A program made the translations under genes and the position numbers. 64,000 bases of DNA, from positions 992,001 to 1,056,000 of the forward strand of contig CAVPLH010000006.1 of assembly GCA_963705955.1 (NCBI GenBank). Direction: 5' to 3'. Origin of the DNA: WHSW01 sp963705955 (lineage in GTDB: Bacteria; Actinomycetota; Thermoleophilia; Solirubrobacterales; 70-9). Shown here one piece after another: positions 37,242 to 45,908 of the stretch (positions are counted from its first letter, which is position 1; each line of letters opens with the position of its first letter). Under the pieces are notes generated by a model. It worked only from the letters and a program-made list of their open reading frames with translations. It was not told the DNA's origin and searched no databases.

Positions 37242-38141
37242 ATGGCCGACCGCAAGGACCTCGAGTTCACCTATTCGCTGATCGACCGGATCTTCCGGCT
37301 CAGCCTCGGCGAGCTGGCCGACTTCAGCGGCGCGAAGTACGACGGCGACTTCTCGCTGACGCTCGAGCAGGCCCAGCGCCGAAAGCACGAGTACGTGGCC
37401 GAGCAGATCGGGATCGAGCCCGGCCGCCGGGTGCTCGACCTCGGCTGCGGCTGGGGACCGCTGCTCGCCTTCATCCGCGAGCGCGGGGCGACCGGGCTCG
37501 GCTTCACCCTCTCATCCGCCCAGGCGGAGGCCTGCCGGCGCCACGACCTCGACGTCCGTCTCGAGGACGGTCGCAGCGTCACCCCGGCAAGCGTCGGTCG
37601 CTTCGACGCCGTCGCCAGCCTCGGCGCCTTCGAGCACTTCTGCTCGCCCGAGGAATACGAGGCGGGGCGCCAGGAGGACCGCTACCGCGACCTGTTCGAG
37701 CACGTCGCCGGCGTGCTGCCCGACGGCGGGCGCTTCTACCTGCAGACGATGGTCTTCGGCCGCAACATGATCCCGCCCGAGGAGATCGATATCGGCGCGC
37801 CGCGCGACTCCGACGCCTGGTATCTGGCGCTGATGGGCCGCCAGTTCCCCGGCTCCTTCCTGCCGTTCGGCGACGAGCAGGTGATCCGCTGCGCCGAGCC
37901 CCACTTCCGGCTCGTCTCCAGCGTCAGCGGCCGGCTCGACTACATCGAGACGATCAAGCAGTGGCGCAAGCGCTTTGCCGAGCCGAGCCTGCAGAAGACG
38001 CTGCTCAAGGCCCGGCTCGTGCCGCGCTGGTTGACCAGCGCCGATTTCCGGCTCGCCTTCACCTCCGGCGTCAGCGCGAACAGCGTCTGCTTCGAGCGAG
38101 AGCTCCTCGACCACCACCGGATCGTCTTCGAGAAGGCCTGA
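37242..38141 (+). CDS. Cyclopropane-fatty-acid-synthase-like methyltransferase
   Basis: This SAM-dependent methyltransferase, 299 residues, resembles CFA/mycolic cyclopropane synthases that modify unsaturated acyl chains in phospholipids. The lead-in SLTLEQAQRRKHEYVAEQ and the SAM motif VLDLGCGWGPLL (residues 64-75) are characteristic, with SLGAFEHF as motif II. The region DSDAWYLALMGRQFPGSFLP differs from classical CFA enzymes, so the substrate may not be a membrane lipid. It converges on the minus-strand operon that ends at 38177. Confidence 0.8.
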   Translation: MADRKDLEFTYSLIDRIFRLSLGELADFSGAKYDGDFSLTLEQAQRRKHEYVAEQIGIEPGRRVLDLGCGWGPLLAFIRERGATGLGFTLSSAQAEACRRHDLDVRLEDGRSVTPASVGRFDAVASLGAFEHFCSPEEYEAGRQEDRYRDLFEHVAGVLPDGGRFYLQTMVFGRNMIPPEEIDIGAPRDSDAWYLALMGRQFPGSFLPFGDEQVIRCAEPHFRLVSSVSGRLDYIETIKQWRKRFAEPSLQKTLLKARLVPRWLTSADFRLAFTSGVSANSVCFERELLDHHRIVFEKA

Positions 38142-38176
38142 GTCCGCAGAGATTCCGACGTCCGGGCCGATCGCGC

Positions 38177-38560
38177 TCAGTCGTCCGAGCCCGCCTCGCC
38201 GCCGGACTCGCCGGAGCCGGAGGCATAGTCATCGGTCGAGGTCGTGGGCGGCACCGTGGTCGTGGGCGGCACCGTGGTCGTGGGCGGGTCGGTGGGGTTG
38301 GTCGTGGTCGTCGAGCCGGTCGTGCTCGTCGTCGTCGTGGAACCGTGGTCCTCGCCATGGTCGGCGCCGTTCGACCCTCCCGGACCGTGGTTCGCCGATT
38401 CCGGCGCGAGCGCCTCTCCAGCCTTCAGCGGCTCCGAGGCGAGTCCGATTCGCTGGCTGGTTACCTTGCTCGCGACGATGCCGACGGCGACGGCAACGGC
38501 GAGCCCAACGACCGCGAGCAACACCCACCGCCAGGTCGCCGAGGAGCCGATCCCGCTCAT
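38177..38560 (-). CDS. Single-pass membrane protein with Thr/Pro-rich tail
   Basis: This encodes 127 residues: a short cytoplasmic start, one membrane helix (VLLAVVGLAVAVAVGIV), and an extracytoplasmic tail rich in Thr, Pro, His, Gly and acidic residues, with repeats of the type PTTTV. Its ATG overlaps the histidine kinase stop by four bases, so it is the third gene of the two-component operon and may sense or modulate the kinase. No known domain is visible. Confidence 0.7.
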   Translation of the reverse strand: MSGIGSSATWRWVLLAVVGLAVAVAVGIVASKVTSQRIGLASEPLKAGEALAPESANHGPGGSNGADHGEDHGSTTTTSTTGSTTTTNPTDPPTTTVPPTTTVPPTTSTDDYASGSGESGGEAGSDD

Positions 38561-39951
38561 CCGCCCACCAGGTCCCGATCGACGGCCCGGGCGCTCGGCA
38601 GCGCAAGCGTCGCTCGCGCGCCACCGCCGGCGCGGTTCTCGATCGTCACCGAGCCTCCCCACTGGGCCGCCAGCTCCCGGGCGATCGGCAGGCCGAGGCC
38701 GGTTCCCTCGGGGCCCAGCTTCCCAGCTCGACCCCGGTAGAAGCGCTCGAGCACCAACTCCTCCTCCCCCGGCTCGAGTCCCGGGCCCTCGTCGAGGACC
38801 TCGATCGAGCCCGGGCTGTCGACGATCTGTATCCGACCTCCGGGCGGTGAGTAGAGGACGGCGTTCTCGAGCAAGGCGTCGAGTGCCCGGTCGAGGTCTG
38901 CGCGTGCGCACAGAGCGGTGCTCTCGTTCTCGGACCGCCGCTCGATCCGCAGCCGCTTCGAGTCCGCCGCCTTGGCCCAGCGTCCCGCGGCGCGATCGGC
39001 AGCGTCCGCGAGCCCGACCCGCTCAGCGGCGAGCTCATGCTCGCCGGCACGGCTGAGGAGGAGCAGCTCGTCGACGATCGCGGAGAGCCGGTCGACCTCG
39101 TGGATCGCCACGTCGGCGGCGCGCCCGCCTTCCTCGTCGTCGGGCCGCCCCTCGCGCAGCTCCTCGAGCTGCAGGCGCAGCCCTGTGAGCGGCGTTCGCA
39201 GCTGGTGCGAAGCGTCGGCAACGAACTCTTGCTGACTCTCGAGCAAGCGGCTGAGGCGCTCGGTCATGTCGTTGAAGCTGTGCGCGAGCGACCGCTGCTC
39301 GGAGCTGCCCTCGACCGGGGCGCGGGCGGCCAGATCGCCCCCCGCAACCTCGTCCGCGGCGTCAGCCAGGCGGCCGATCGGACGCGCGATCCGCCTCGCG
39401 ATCAGCGCGCCCGCGATCACTCCGAGGGCGAGTACGACGGCTGCGAGCAGGGCGATACCGACCAGCGATCGTCGCACCGCCTGGTCGACCGCGGAGACGC
39501 TCTGCGTGATCCGGACGGCGCCGATCGGTGCCCCACCGTGCAGGATCGGCACCGCGGTGGCGAGGATGTCGGCCGACAGCGTGTCGCTGTGGCGCGTCTG
39601 TTGATAGCTGTTCCCGGCGAGCGCGGCGGTGATCTCCGGGCGACTGGCGTAGGCGGCGCCGAGCTGACCGCGGCCGGCGCTGTCGGATATCACATCTCCG
39701 GCCTGGTCGACCACGATCACCCGTCCGCGGACCGACTCGGCGGACGAGGAAACGAGGCGGTCGAGCGTCCTGCGGTCGTGGGGCCCGAGCAACTCGGTCG
39801 CGCTGGCGGCGATCACGTCGGCCTGACTGCGCGCCTGTCCGCGGACCTCCGCGTCGACCCGGTCCCGGAGACTCAACGCCAACGGCACGCCGAAGGCGAT
39901 CAGCGCCAGCAAGAGGACGTAGGCGACCGCGAGCAGAAGCGTCCGTCGCAG
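38557..39951 (-). CDS. Sensor histidine kinase (HAMP, HisKA, HATPase)
   Basis: This membrane sensor has two helices around an extracytoplasmic domain of about 120 residues. The HAMP domain contains ARRIARPIGRLADAADEV. The phospho-acceptor is in DASHQLRTPLTGLRLQLEEL, and the ATP lid motifs are LLENAVLYSPPGG, DEGPGLEPGE and GTGLGLPIARELA. No ATG or GTG start is present ahead of the first helix. A CTG at 39951, three bases past the regulator stop, restores a full helix; a TTG at 39912 would cut into it. The kinase phosphorylates the response regulator encoded just upstream. Confidence 0.9.
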   Translation of the reverse strand: MRRTLLLAVAYVLLLALIAFGVPLALSLRDRVDAEVRGQARSQADVIAASATELLGPHDRRTLDRLVSSSAESVRGRVIVVDQAGDVISDSAGRGQLGAAYASRPEITAALAGNSYQQTRHSDTLSADILATAVPILHGGAPIGAVRITQSVSAVDQAVRRSLVGIALLAAVVLALGVIAGALIARRIARPIGRLADAADEVAGGDLAARAPVEGSSEQRSLAHSFNDMTERLSRLLESQQEFVADASHQLRTPLTGLRLQLEELREGRPDDEEGGRAADVAIHEVDRLSAIVDELLLLSRAGEHELAAERVGLADAADRAAGRWAKAADSKRLRIERRSENESTALCARADLDRALDALLENAVLYSPPGGRIQIVDSPGSIEVLDEGPGLEPGEEELVLERFYRGRAGKLGPEGTGLGLPIARELAAQWGGSVTIENRAGGGARATLALPSARAVDRDLVGG

Positions 39952-39953
39952 GC

Positions 39954-40676
39954 TTATCGCTGCCCGGCCTCCGGCGCGGCGAATCGGAACCCGACGCCGC
40001 GAACCGTCTCTATGTATCCCGGATCGGCCGGATCGTCCCCGAGCTTGCGCCGCAGGGCGCCGATGTGCACATCGAGCGTCTTGGTCGACCCGAACCAGTT
40101 CACGTCCCAGACGCGCGACATCAGGTCCTCGCGAGTCACGACCCGCCCCGCGTTTCGCGCCAACTCCGCGAGCAGGTCGAACTCCTTCCTGGTCAGGCTC
40201 AGCTCATCGCCGCCGAGGCGCGCCACCCGCGCCGCGACGTCGAGCTCCAGATCGCCGACCTCGAACACAGGCTCGAAGCCGGGTCCGGAGGCGCGGCTCC
40301 GGCGCAGCACTGCCCGAATCCGGGAGATCACCTCGGCGCCGCTGAACGGCTTCACCACGTAATCGTCGGCGCCCATCTCGAGCCCGACGACCCGGTCCAT
40401 CTCGGTCCCGCGCGCGGTCAGCATCACGATCGGCACGTCGGAATCCCGCCGCAGGGCGCGGCAGACGTCGCGGCCGTCGCCGTCGGGAAGGTTGAGATCG
40501 AGCAGCACCAGGTCCGGCTCGATCCGCGAGGCGAGCTCCAGCCCCTCGATCGCGGTGCGCGCGACGACCGGTTCGAACCCCTCACGCTGCAAGGCGCGAG
40601 CGAACGGCGCCGAAATCGCGTCCTCGTCCTCGACGAAGAGGATCCGTCCGTTCTTGCTCGAGGTCACGCAGCCCAC
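39954..40676 (-). CDS. OmpR/PhoB-family response regulator
   Basis: This DNA-binding regulator of 240 residues has a receiver domain with the acidic pair in VEDEDA, phospho-acceptor D60 in LVLLDLNLPDGDG, Thr in MLTARG and Lys in VVKPFSG. The winged-helix domain has LTRKEFDLLAELARNAGRVV and TLDVHIGALRRKLGDD. It is divergent, with 138 bases between, from the redox operon starting at 40815, which is the most obvious target. A GTG at 40667 is an alternative start. Confidence 0.93.
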   Translation of the reverse strand: MGCVTSSKNGRILFVEDEDAISAPFARALQREGFEPVVARTAIEGLELASRIEPDLVLLDLNLPDGDGRDVCRALRRDSDVPIVMLTARGTEMDRVVGLEMGADDYVVKPFSGAEVISRIRAVLRRSRASGPGFEPVFEVGDLELDVAARVARLGGDELSLTRKEFDLLAELARNAGRVVTREDLMSRVWDVNWFGSTKTLDVHIGALRRKLGDDPADPGYIETVRGVGFRFAAPEAGQR

Positions 40677-40814
40677 TGTAGACGCCCATTCAGCCGCTTC
40701 GGCAGGTCGGCCCCAAGCTTTTCCAACTCTTTACCCGCGCCTTCTCGGCTGCTTCCCGTCGCCGCTGCAGACTCGTCGCCATCGCTCGTTCCCCGATCAA
40801 GGAGAGACACGATC

Positions 40815-41273
40815 GTGACCAACGTAAGAATGAAGATCGCCGCCGGGGCCACGGTCCTCGGGCTCGGCGGACTCGCCGGATACGCGATGGGGTCCAACGA
40901 CGGAGTCCAGGCCACCCCGGCGGCCACGACGACCGCGGCTCACATGAAGCCGAAGGTCCACACCCGGGTGATCCACCACACCATCCAGGTCCGACCGCAC
41001 CCGAAGGCCACCGTGGCGGCGGCACCGCCGTCGCCCGCCGCGGCCTCGACGCCAGCGGCAGCCGCGCCACCCCCGGCGGCGCCCGCCCCTGCCGCGACGG
41101 TCGCCGCGCCCGCCCCGACACCGGCCCCGACGCCGACCGCCGTGCCGGTCAGCAACACGTCGTCGAAGCCCGTCACCACGCACACCAGCGGTGGCGGTGG
41201 CACCGGCGCCAACACCTCCGGGTCGGACGACGATCAGAGTGGCGAACACGAGAGCGAAGTCGGCGATGACTGA
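40815..41273 (+). CDS. Exported Ala/Pro-rich protein, first gene of the redox operon
   Basis: This encodes 152 residues from a GTG at 40815 with a good ribosome site (AAGGAG). One hydrophobic segment near the N-terminus (IAAGATVLGLGGLAGYAMG) could be a signal or anchor. The charged segment KPKVHTRVIHHTIQVRP follows, then long Ala/Pro runs, a Gly/Thr/Ser stretch and an acidic tail. No domain is recognised. The RVIH-type segment recurs in the next gene. The stop overlaps the next start by eight bases. Confidence 0.7.
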   Translation: MTNVRMKIAAGATVLGLGGLAGYAMGSNDGVQATPAATTTAAHMKPKVHTRVIHHTIQVRPHPKATVAAAPPSPAAASTPAAAAPPPAAPAPAATVAAPAPTPAPTPTAVPVSNTSSKPVTTHTSGGGGTGANTSGSDDDQSGEHESEVGDD

Positions 41274-41769
41274 GCCCTCCGGTGAGCGCAGCGGACCCGA
41301 GCCGGCGGGAGCGAGCCGCTCAGGGCGTCTGGAAGGGCGCCCTGGGCAGGCAGCGGAGCCGGGGAAGTCGGCCCAGAGGCCTCCGCGCAAGCCCCGTCTG
41401 CTGCCGACCGCTCTCGCCTCGGTGGCGTGCTTCCTGGTCCTGTTCGAGTTCCTGGCTTTCCAGCTGCGCTCGGGCAACGACCCGGCGCTCGGCGCGCAGT
41501 CGATCGCCGCCCAGGCTCCGAAGCGACCGACCGTGCTCAACCGCAAGGTCGTCCAGACACGGGTCGTCCACCTGCCGCCGCGTCAGCCGGTCGGCAGCTC
41601 CGCAGCACCGGTCACGACCGGCACCGGCTCCGCCGTCGTCGCGGCCCCTGCTCCGGCGCCGGCCGCCGCCCCTGCACCCGCCCCCGCACCGGCGCCGGCC
41701 GCGGCACCCGCCCCCGCACCCGCCCCGGCCGCGTCGCCCGCCGCCGCGCCTGTCACGAGCTCGTCATGA
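41266..41769 (+). CDS. Single-pass Ala/Pro-rich envelope protein, second gene of the redox operon
   Basis: This encodes 167 residues: a cytoplasmic region rich in Arg, Gly and Pro, one membrane helix (ALASVACFLVLFEFLAFQL), a segment VLNRKVVQTRVVHLPPRQP and then a long extracytoplasmic Ala/Pro stretch. The VQTRVVH segment resembles VHTRVIH in the previous product, so the two may be related or bind the same partner. Its stop overlaps the apbE start (ATGA). The function is unknown. Confidence 0.7.
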   Translation: MTEPSGERSGPEPAGASRSGRLEGRPGQAAEPGKSAQRPPRKPRLLPTALASVACFLVLFEFLAFQLRSGNDPALGAQSIAAQAPKRPTVLNRKVVQTRVVHLPPRQPVGSSAAPVTTGTGSAVVAAPAPAPAAAPAPAPAPAPAAAPAPAPAPAASPAAAPVTSSS

Positions 41770-42762
41770 GCAGAGCCGACGTCAGCTTCCGCGCGATGGG
41801 CTCGGCGATCCGCCTGATCGTCGGGGAGCCCGGGCCCGGGGCATCCGATCCCGAACGGGCGGTTAGCCGAGGCGCGCGCGTTCATCGAGCGGTTCGAGGA
41901 CTGCCTGTCGCGGTTTCGCCCCGACAGCGAGCTCTGCGCGCTGAACGCCGACCCGCGCAACGTGGTCCCGGCGTCGCCGCTGCTCCGCGACGCCGTCCGC
42001 ACCGGCGTCTGCGCGGCCCGTCGCACCGGCGGTCTCGTCGATCCGACCCTCGTAGACGAGATCGAGGCAGTCGGTTACATCGGCTCCCGCGAGGGCGCGA
42101 CGCCCGCGCCGCTGCGCGAGGCGCTGGCGTTCGCGCCCCCGCGCGAGCCGGCCCGCCCGAGCTCCGACTCCCGTTGGGCGCTGATCGAGGTGGACGAGGC
42201 ATTCGGCGTCGTCCGGCGCCCGGCGGGCGTGCGGTTCGACAGCGGCGGGATCGGCAAGGGCCTGGCGGCCGACCTGCTCGCCGAGCAGCTCGCCGGCCAC
42301 CGTGAGTTCGTCGTCGACTGCGGCGGCGACCTGCGGGTCGGAGGCTGGGCGACTCCGGATGCAGGGTTCGAGATCCTCGCCGAGCATCCGCTCACCGGCG
42401 AGCTCGCCCACACGCTTCACCTCGGGGCCGGCGCGGTCGCGACCTCGGGTCTCAACGTCCGCGTCTGGCGCCGCGAGGACGGGCGCTTCGCCCATCACCT
42501 GCTCGATCCGTCGACCGGGGAGCCGGCCTGGACGGGGCTCGTCGGCGCCACCGCGCTCGCGCGGACCGCGGTCGAGGCGGAGACACTGGCGAAAGCCGCG
42601 CTGCTCTCCGGCCCCGAGGGCGCCCGAAGGCTGCTCGCCGAGCACGGCGGCCTGATCGTCCGCGAGGACGGCGAGGTCGAGCCCGTCGGCCCGGTCGACG
42701 CCTCGCCCCGTTACACGATCTCGGTCCCGGCCTCGGTGCTCGGCGCCGGAGTGGCCGCATGA
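41766..42762 (+). CDS. apbE: FAD:protein FMN transferase ApbE (one frameshift)
   Basis: This attaches FMN from FAD to threonine on extracytoplasmic flavoproteins. The N-terminal part, SFRAMGSAIRLIV, is in one frame, and the rest, from EARAFIERFEDCLSRFRPDSEL, in the next; one extra base near 41858 explains it. Family motifs are GGIGKGLAADLLAEQL, VVDCGGDLRVGG, VATSGLNVR and HHLLDPSTGEPAW. The joined protein has about 330 residues. No signal peptide is seen, so it may act in the cytoplasm or its start may be misread. The operon contains no obvious FMN-binding target domain. Confidence 0.85.
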
Positions 42763-43373
42763 ACCCCGCGCTCGGCGATCACCTCTGGTGGCTGGCGAGC
42801 CGCGCCTCGGGCCTGGTCGCCCTCGGCCTGATCACGATCTCGGTCGGCCTCGGGCTGACGATGGCGGGGCGGATCATGCGCGCGCCGGGCCGGGCTCGGG
42901 TCCTGACCGCCCTCCACGAGCAGACCGCGCTCGCCGGACTGATCGCGATCGCAGTCCACGGCATCACCCTGCTCGGCGATCAGTTCCTGAACCCGGGCAT
43001 CGTCGGGATCACGGTCCCCGGAGCGATGACCTACAGGCCCCTGTGGACCGGCCTCGGGATCGGCGCCGGCTACCTGGCCGCGATCCTCGGGCTGAGCTTC
43101 TACGCGCGCCGACGGATCGGGGCCCGGCTCTGGCGCCGGGCGCACCGGCTGACGATCGTCGTCTACGCGCTCGCCGTCGCCCACACGCTCGGTGCCGGCA
43201 CGGACGCGAGCACGCCGTGGCTGCGCTGGTGGCTGATTCTCACCGCTCCGCCGATCGCCGTCCTTTTCCTGATCCGGCTCGTGGCCCCGCGGCGAAAGCG
43301 CAGGCCCGGCCCGGCGCGCCCAGCGCCCGCGGCCGACCACGATCCCCGAGATCGAGGCGAGGGCTCGGCATGA
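42759..43373 (+). CDS. Ferric-reductase-like transmembrane protein
   Basis: This 204-residue protein has about six membrane helices. His residues in RVLTALHEQTALAGL and AIAVHGITLLGD, and in RAHRLTIVVYALAVAHTLGAG, are placed as two bis-His haem pairs of the ferric reductase/NOX (MsrQ-like) fold. There is no flavin or NAD domain, so it must get electrons from a separate protein, probably the oxidoreductase and ferredoxin encoded downstream. Starts of this gene and the next overlap the preceding stops (ATGA), so the operon is tightly coupled. Confidence 0.85.
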   Translation: MNPALGDHLWWLASRASGLVALGLITISVGLGLTMAGRIMRAPGRARVLTALHEQTALAGLIAIAVHGITLLGDQFLNPGIVGITVPGAMTYRPLWTGLGIGAGYLAAILGLSFYARRRIGARLWRRAHRLTIVVYALAVAHTLGAGTDASTPWLRWWLILTAPPIAVLFLIRLVAPRRKRRPGPARPAPAADHDPRDRGEGSA

Positions 43374-44567
43374 GCGCCCGCGGTGCCGGGATCGTGATCG
43401 TCGGCGGCGGCCTCGCCGGCCAGCGCTGCGCGGAGACGCTGCGCTCCGCGGGCTACGAGGATCCGATCAGGATCGTCTGCGCCGAGGCCGAGCTCCCCTA
43501 CGACCGGCCACCGCTCTCCAAGGCGTTGCTCGCCGGAGAGATCGACGCCGCGAGATCCGCTTTCGCCCAGCCGCGTTGGTACGCCGACAACGCTGTCGAA
43601 CTGATTCTCGGCCGGCGGGCGACCGGGCTGCGTGCCGGCGAGCGCCGAGTCGAGCTCGACGACGGTTCGTCGCTCGGATACGAGCAGCTTCTGATCGCGA
43701 CCGGCGCGGCGCCGCGCTCGCTCCCGCAGCTCGAGGGGTTCGCCAACGCGTCTCCGCTGCGCACGCTCGACGACGCGCGTCGCCTCCGAGCCGAGCTCTC
43801 GCACCCGGGATCCGTTTGGTGATCGTCGGAGCGGGGTTCATCGGCCAGGAGGTTGCCGCGACGGCTCTCGGCCTCGGCGCCGAGGTGACGATCGTCGAGG
43901 CGCTGCGAGCTGCCGCTCGCCCCCTGCTGGGCCCGGACATCGGCCGCTGGCTGGTTCAGATGCACCGCGACGAGGGCGTTCGGTGCGTGCTCGAGTCGCG
44001 GCTCGACCGCGGCACGCGGGAACGGGCGGGTCGAGGAGCTCGAGCTCGCAGACCGGCGAGCGGCTCGCGTGCGACGTCGTCGTCGTCGGGGTCGGAGTCG
44101 GGCCCGCGGCACGGACTGGCTCGCCGGCAGCGGGCTCGAGACCGATGGCGTTCGCACGGACGCCGTCGGACGCACCGCGCTACCCGCACGTCTTCGCAGC
44201 CGGCGACGTGGCGCGCCCGTTCGACCACCGGATCGGCGACCACGCCAGGACCGAACACTGGGACGCCGCCAGCCGTCAGGGCGCCGCGGCCGCCAGGGCG
44301 ATGCTCGGTGAGGACTCGAGGCCCGGTCCGCTGCCCAGCTTCTGGAGCGACCAGTACGGGCTTCGGATCCAGTACGTCGGGCATGCTGCCGGGGCCGACG
44401 AGATCCGCTTCAGCGGCGACCCGCGCGACCGTGACTTCGCCGTCCTCTACAGCCGCGACGAGCGGCCGGTCGCCGCCCTCGCGGTCGGCCGTCCGCGCGA
44501 GCTCGCTGCGATGCGACGGCTGATCGAGAAGCTCGAACTGGACCCGAACCCGAAACCAAGGAGATGA
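43370..44567 (+). CDS. FAD-dependent ferredoxin/rubredoxin reductase-like oxidoreductase (several frameshifts)
   Basis: This belongs to the NAD(P)H-ferredoxin reductase family of FAD enzymes. The FAD motif IVIVGGGLAGQRCAETL opens the protein, LPYDRPPLSKALL is the family hallmark, LLIATGAAPR follows, and the NAD motif LVIVGAGFIGQEVAATALG lies in the next frame. HVFAAGDVARPFDH marks the C-terminal FAD contact. The frame changes near 43805 and at least three times between 44030 and 44200. That is more damage than elsewhere, so real decay cannot be excluded. It would pass electrons to the ferredoxin encoded next. Confidence 0.82.
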
Positions 44568-44571
44568 TCAG

Positions 44572-44778
44572 ATGACCTACCTACCGACGATCGACGAGAC
44601 CGCCTGCAGCGCTCACGGCGACTGCGTCGCGATCGCGCCGAGCGTGTTCGCCCTCGACGAGACCGCGGTCGTGATCGGCCCGGGCACGGACGAGGAGATC
44701 ATGGAGGCGGCCGAGTCCTGCCCGGCCCTGGCGATCACGGTGACGGATCAGAGCACCGGGGAGGTGATCTTCCCGTAG
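44572..44778 (+). CDS. Small ferredoxin, single-cluster actinobacterial type
   Basis: This encodes 68 residues. The cluster motif CSAHGDC, followed by APSVF, and later ESCPALAI is that of the small [3Fe-4S] or [4Fe-4S] ferredoxins that serve P450s and related enzymes. Position two of the usual four-Cys set is replaced (CxxHxxC), which favours a three-iron cluster. A strong AAGGAG site precedes the ATG. It closes the redox operon and is the likely electron carrier between the FAD reductase and the membrane protein or an unlinked enzyme. Confidence 0.9.
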   Translation: MTYLPTIDETACSAHGDCVAIAPSVFALDETAVVIGPGTDEEIMEAAESCPALAITVTDQSTGEVIFP

Positions 44779-44780
44779 GA

Positions 44781-44797
44781 GCCGGGGATTGCCCGGC
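44781..44797 (+). terminator. Hairpin after the ferredoxin gene
   Basis: GCCGGG and CCCGGC pair around a five-base loop, beginning two bases after the ferredoxin stop. There is no U-tract. It probably marks the end of the redox operon. Confidence 0.45.
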
Positions 44798-44852
44798 AGG
44801 TCGCCCCGAACATCGCGGCGGCTCCGACCATCGGCTGGCTAGTGTTCCGCCG

Positions 44853-45908
44853 ATGACTGAGATTCCCAAGCTCCTCGACGAGCTCCTGCGCGCCCCCGGC
44901 CCCTCCGGCTACGAGGCACCCGCGTCGTCGGTGTGGCGGCGGGCGGCCTCGTTCGCGAGCCTCGAGACCGACGGGCTCGGCTCCTCGATCGCCCGCGTCG
45001 GCGACGCCGACGCGCGCCCGCTGATCGCCGTCGTCGGCCACATCGACGAAATCGGCCTCGGGGTCACCCACATCGACGAGAAGGGCTTTGCCTACTTCAC
45101 CCCGATCGGCGGCTGGGACCCGCAGATCCTGGTCGGCCAGCGGGTCGAGATCCAGACCAAGGACGGGCCGGTGCTCGGCGTGGTCGGGCGCAAGCCGATC
45201 CACCTGCTGAAGGAGGACCAGCGCAAGAGCGCCGTCAAGCTCGACGGCCTGCACATCGACGTCGGCGCCGCCGACGGCGATCAGGCGAAGGAGATGCTCC
45301 GGATCGGCGACCCGGCCGTGATCGATTCGGCCCCCGCTCAGCTGGTCGGCGATCGCCTCGTCTCGCGCTCGATGGACAACCGGCTCGGCGCCTACATCGC
45401 GCTCGAGTTCGCACGCAGCTGCGAGGAGCGCGGCGGCTACGCGGGCAGCGTCGCCGGCGTCGCCGCGGTCCAGGAGGAGATCGGCCTGAATGGCGGCGGC
45501 ACCTCCGCCTTCGCGCTCGCCCCCGACCTCGCGATCGCCGTCGACGTCACCCACGCCACCGACGCGCCCGGGGTCGACGAGAAGGAGAACGGCAGCCACG
45601 CGCTCGGCTCCGGGCCGGTGATCGGTCGCGGCTCCACACTCTCGCCGAAGGTCTTCGAGCTGCTCGTCGAGACCGCGGAGCGAGAGGGCATCGAGTACAC
45701 GCTCGAGGCCTCGGGCCGCCGGACCGGGACGGACGCCGACGCGATCCAGATCTCGAAGTCCGGGATCCCGACCGGGCTCGTCTCGGTGCCGCTGCGCTAC
45801 ATGCACTCGCCGGTCGAGATGGTCGACCTGCGCGACGTCGAGGGAGCGATCGAGCTCCTCGTCGCGTTCGCGACCTCGGTCGACGCCGACGTCGACCTGT
45901 CGCGCTAG
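44853..45908 (+). CDS. M42 family metallopeptidase (glutamyl aminopeptidase type)
   Basis: This cytoplasmic two-metal aminopeptidase of 351 residues forms large self-compartmentalised complexes in the family. Ligands and catalytic residues are seen in VVGHIDEIGL (His, Asp), SRSMDNRLGAY (bridging Asp), AVQEEIGLNGG (Glu pair), AVDVTHATDAP and RYMHSPVEM (final His). It overlaps the PEBP gene tail to tail by four bases. It is probably housekeeping peptide turnover. Confidence 0.93.
   Translation: MTEIPKLLDELLRAPGPSGYEAPASSVWRRAASFASLETDGLGSSIARVGDADARPLIAVVGHIDEIGLGVTHIDEKGFAYFTPIGGWDPQILVGQRVEIQTKDGPVLGVVGRKPIHLLKEDQRKSAVKLDGLHIDVGAADGDQAKEMLRIGDPAVIDSAPAQLVGDRLVSRSMDNRLGAYIALEFARSCEERGGYAGSVAGVAAVQEEIGLNGGGTSAFALAPDLAIAVDVTHATDAPGVDEKENGSHALGSGPVIGRGSTLSPKVFELLVETAEREGIEYTLEASGRRTGTDADAIQISKSGIPTGLVSVPLRYMHSPVEMVDLRDVEGAIELLVAFATSVDADVDLSR

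Noticed and set aside
41100..41273. Possible ApbE flavinylation site TGANTS in the first exported protein
   Set aside because: The acceptor position of the known S/T-G-A-T motif is Asn here, and no FMN-binding domain surrounds it.
41640..41760. Possible tandem repeat or CRISPR-like array
   Set aside because: It is a low-complexity Ala/Pro coding stretch, without spacers or constant-length repeats. No CRISPR array was seen anywhere in the window.
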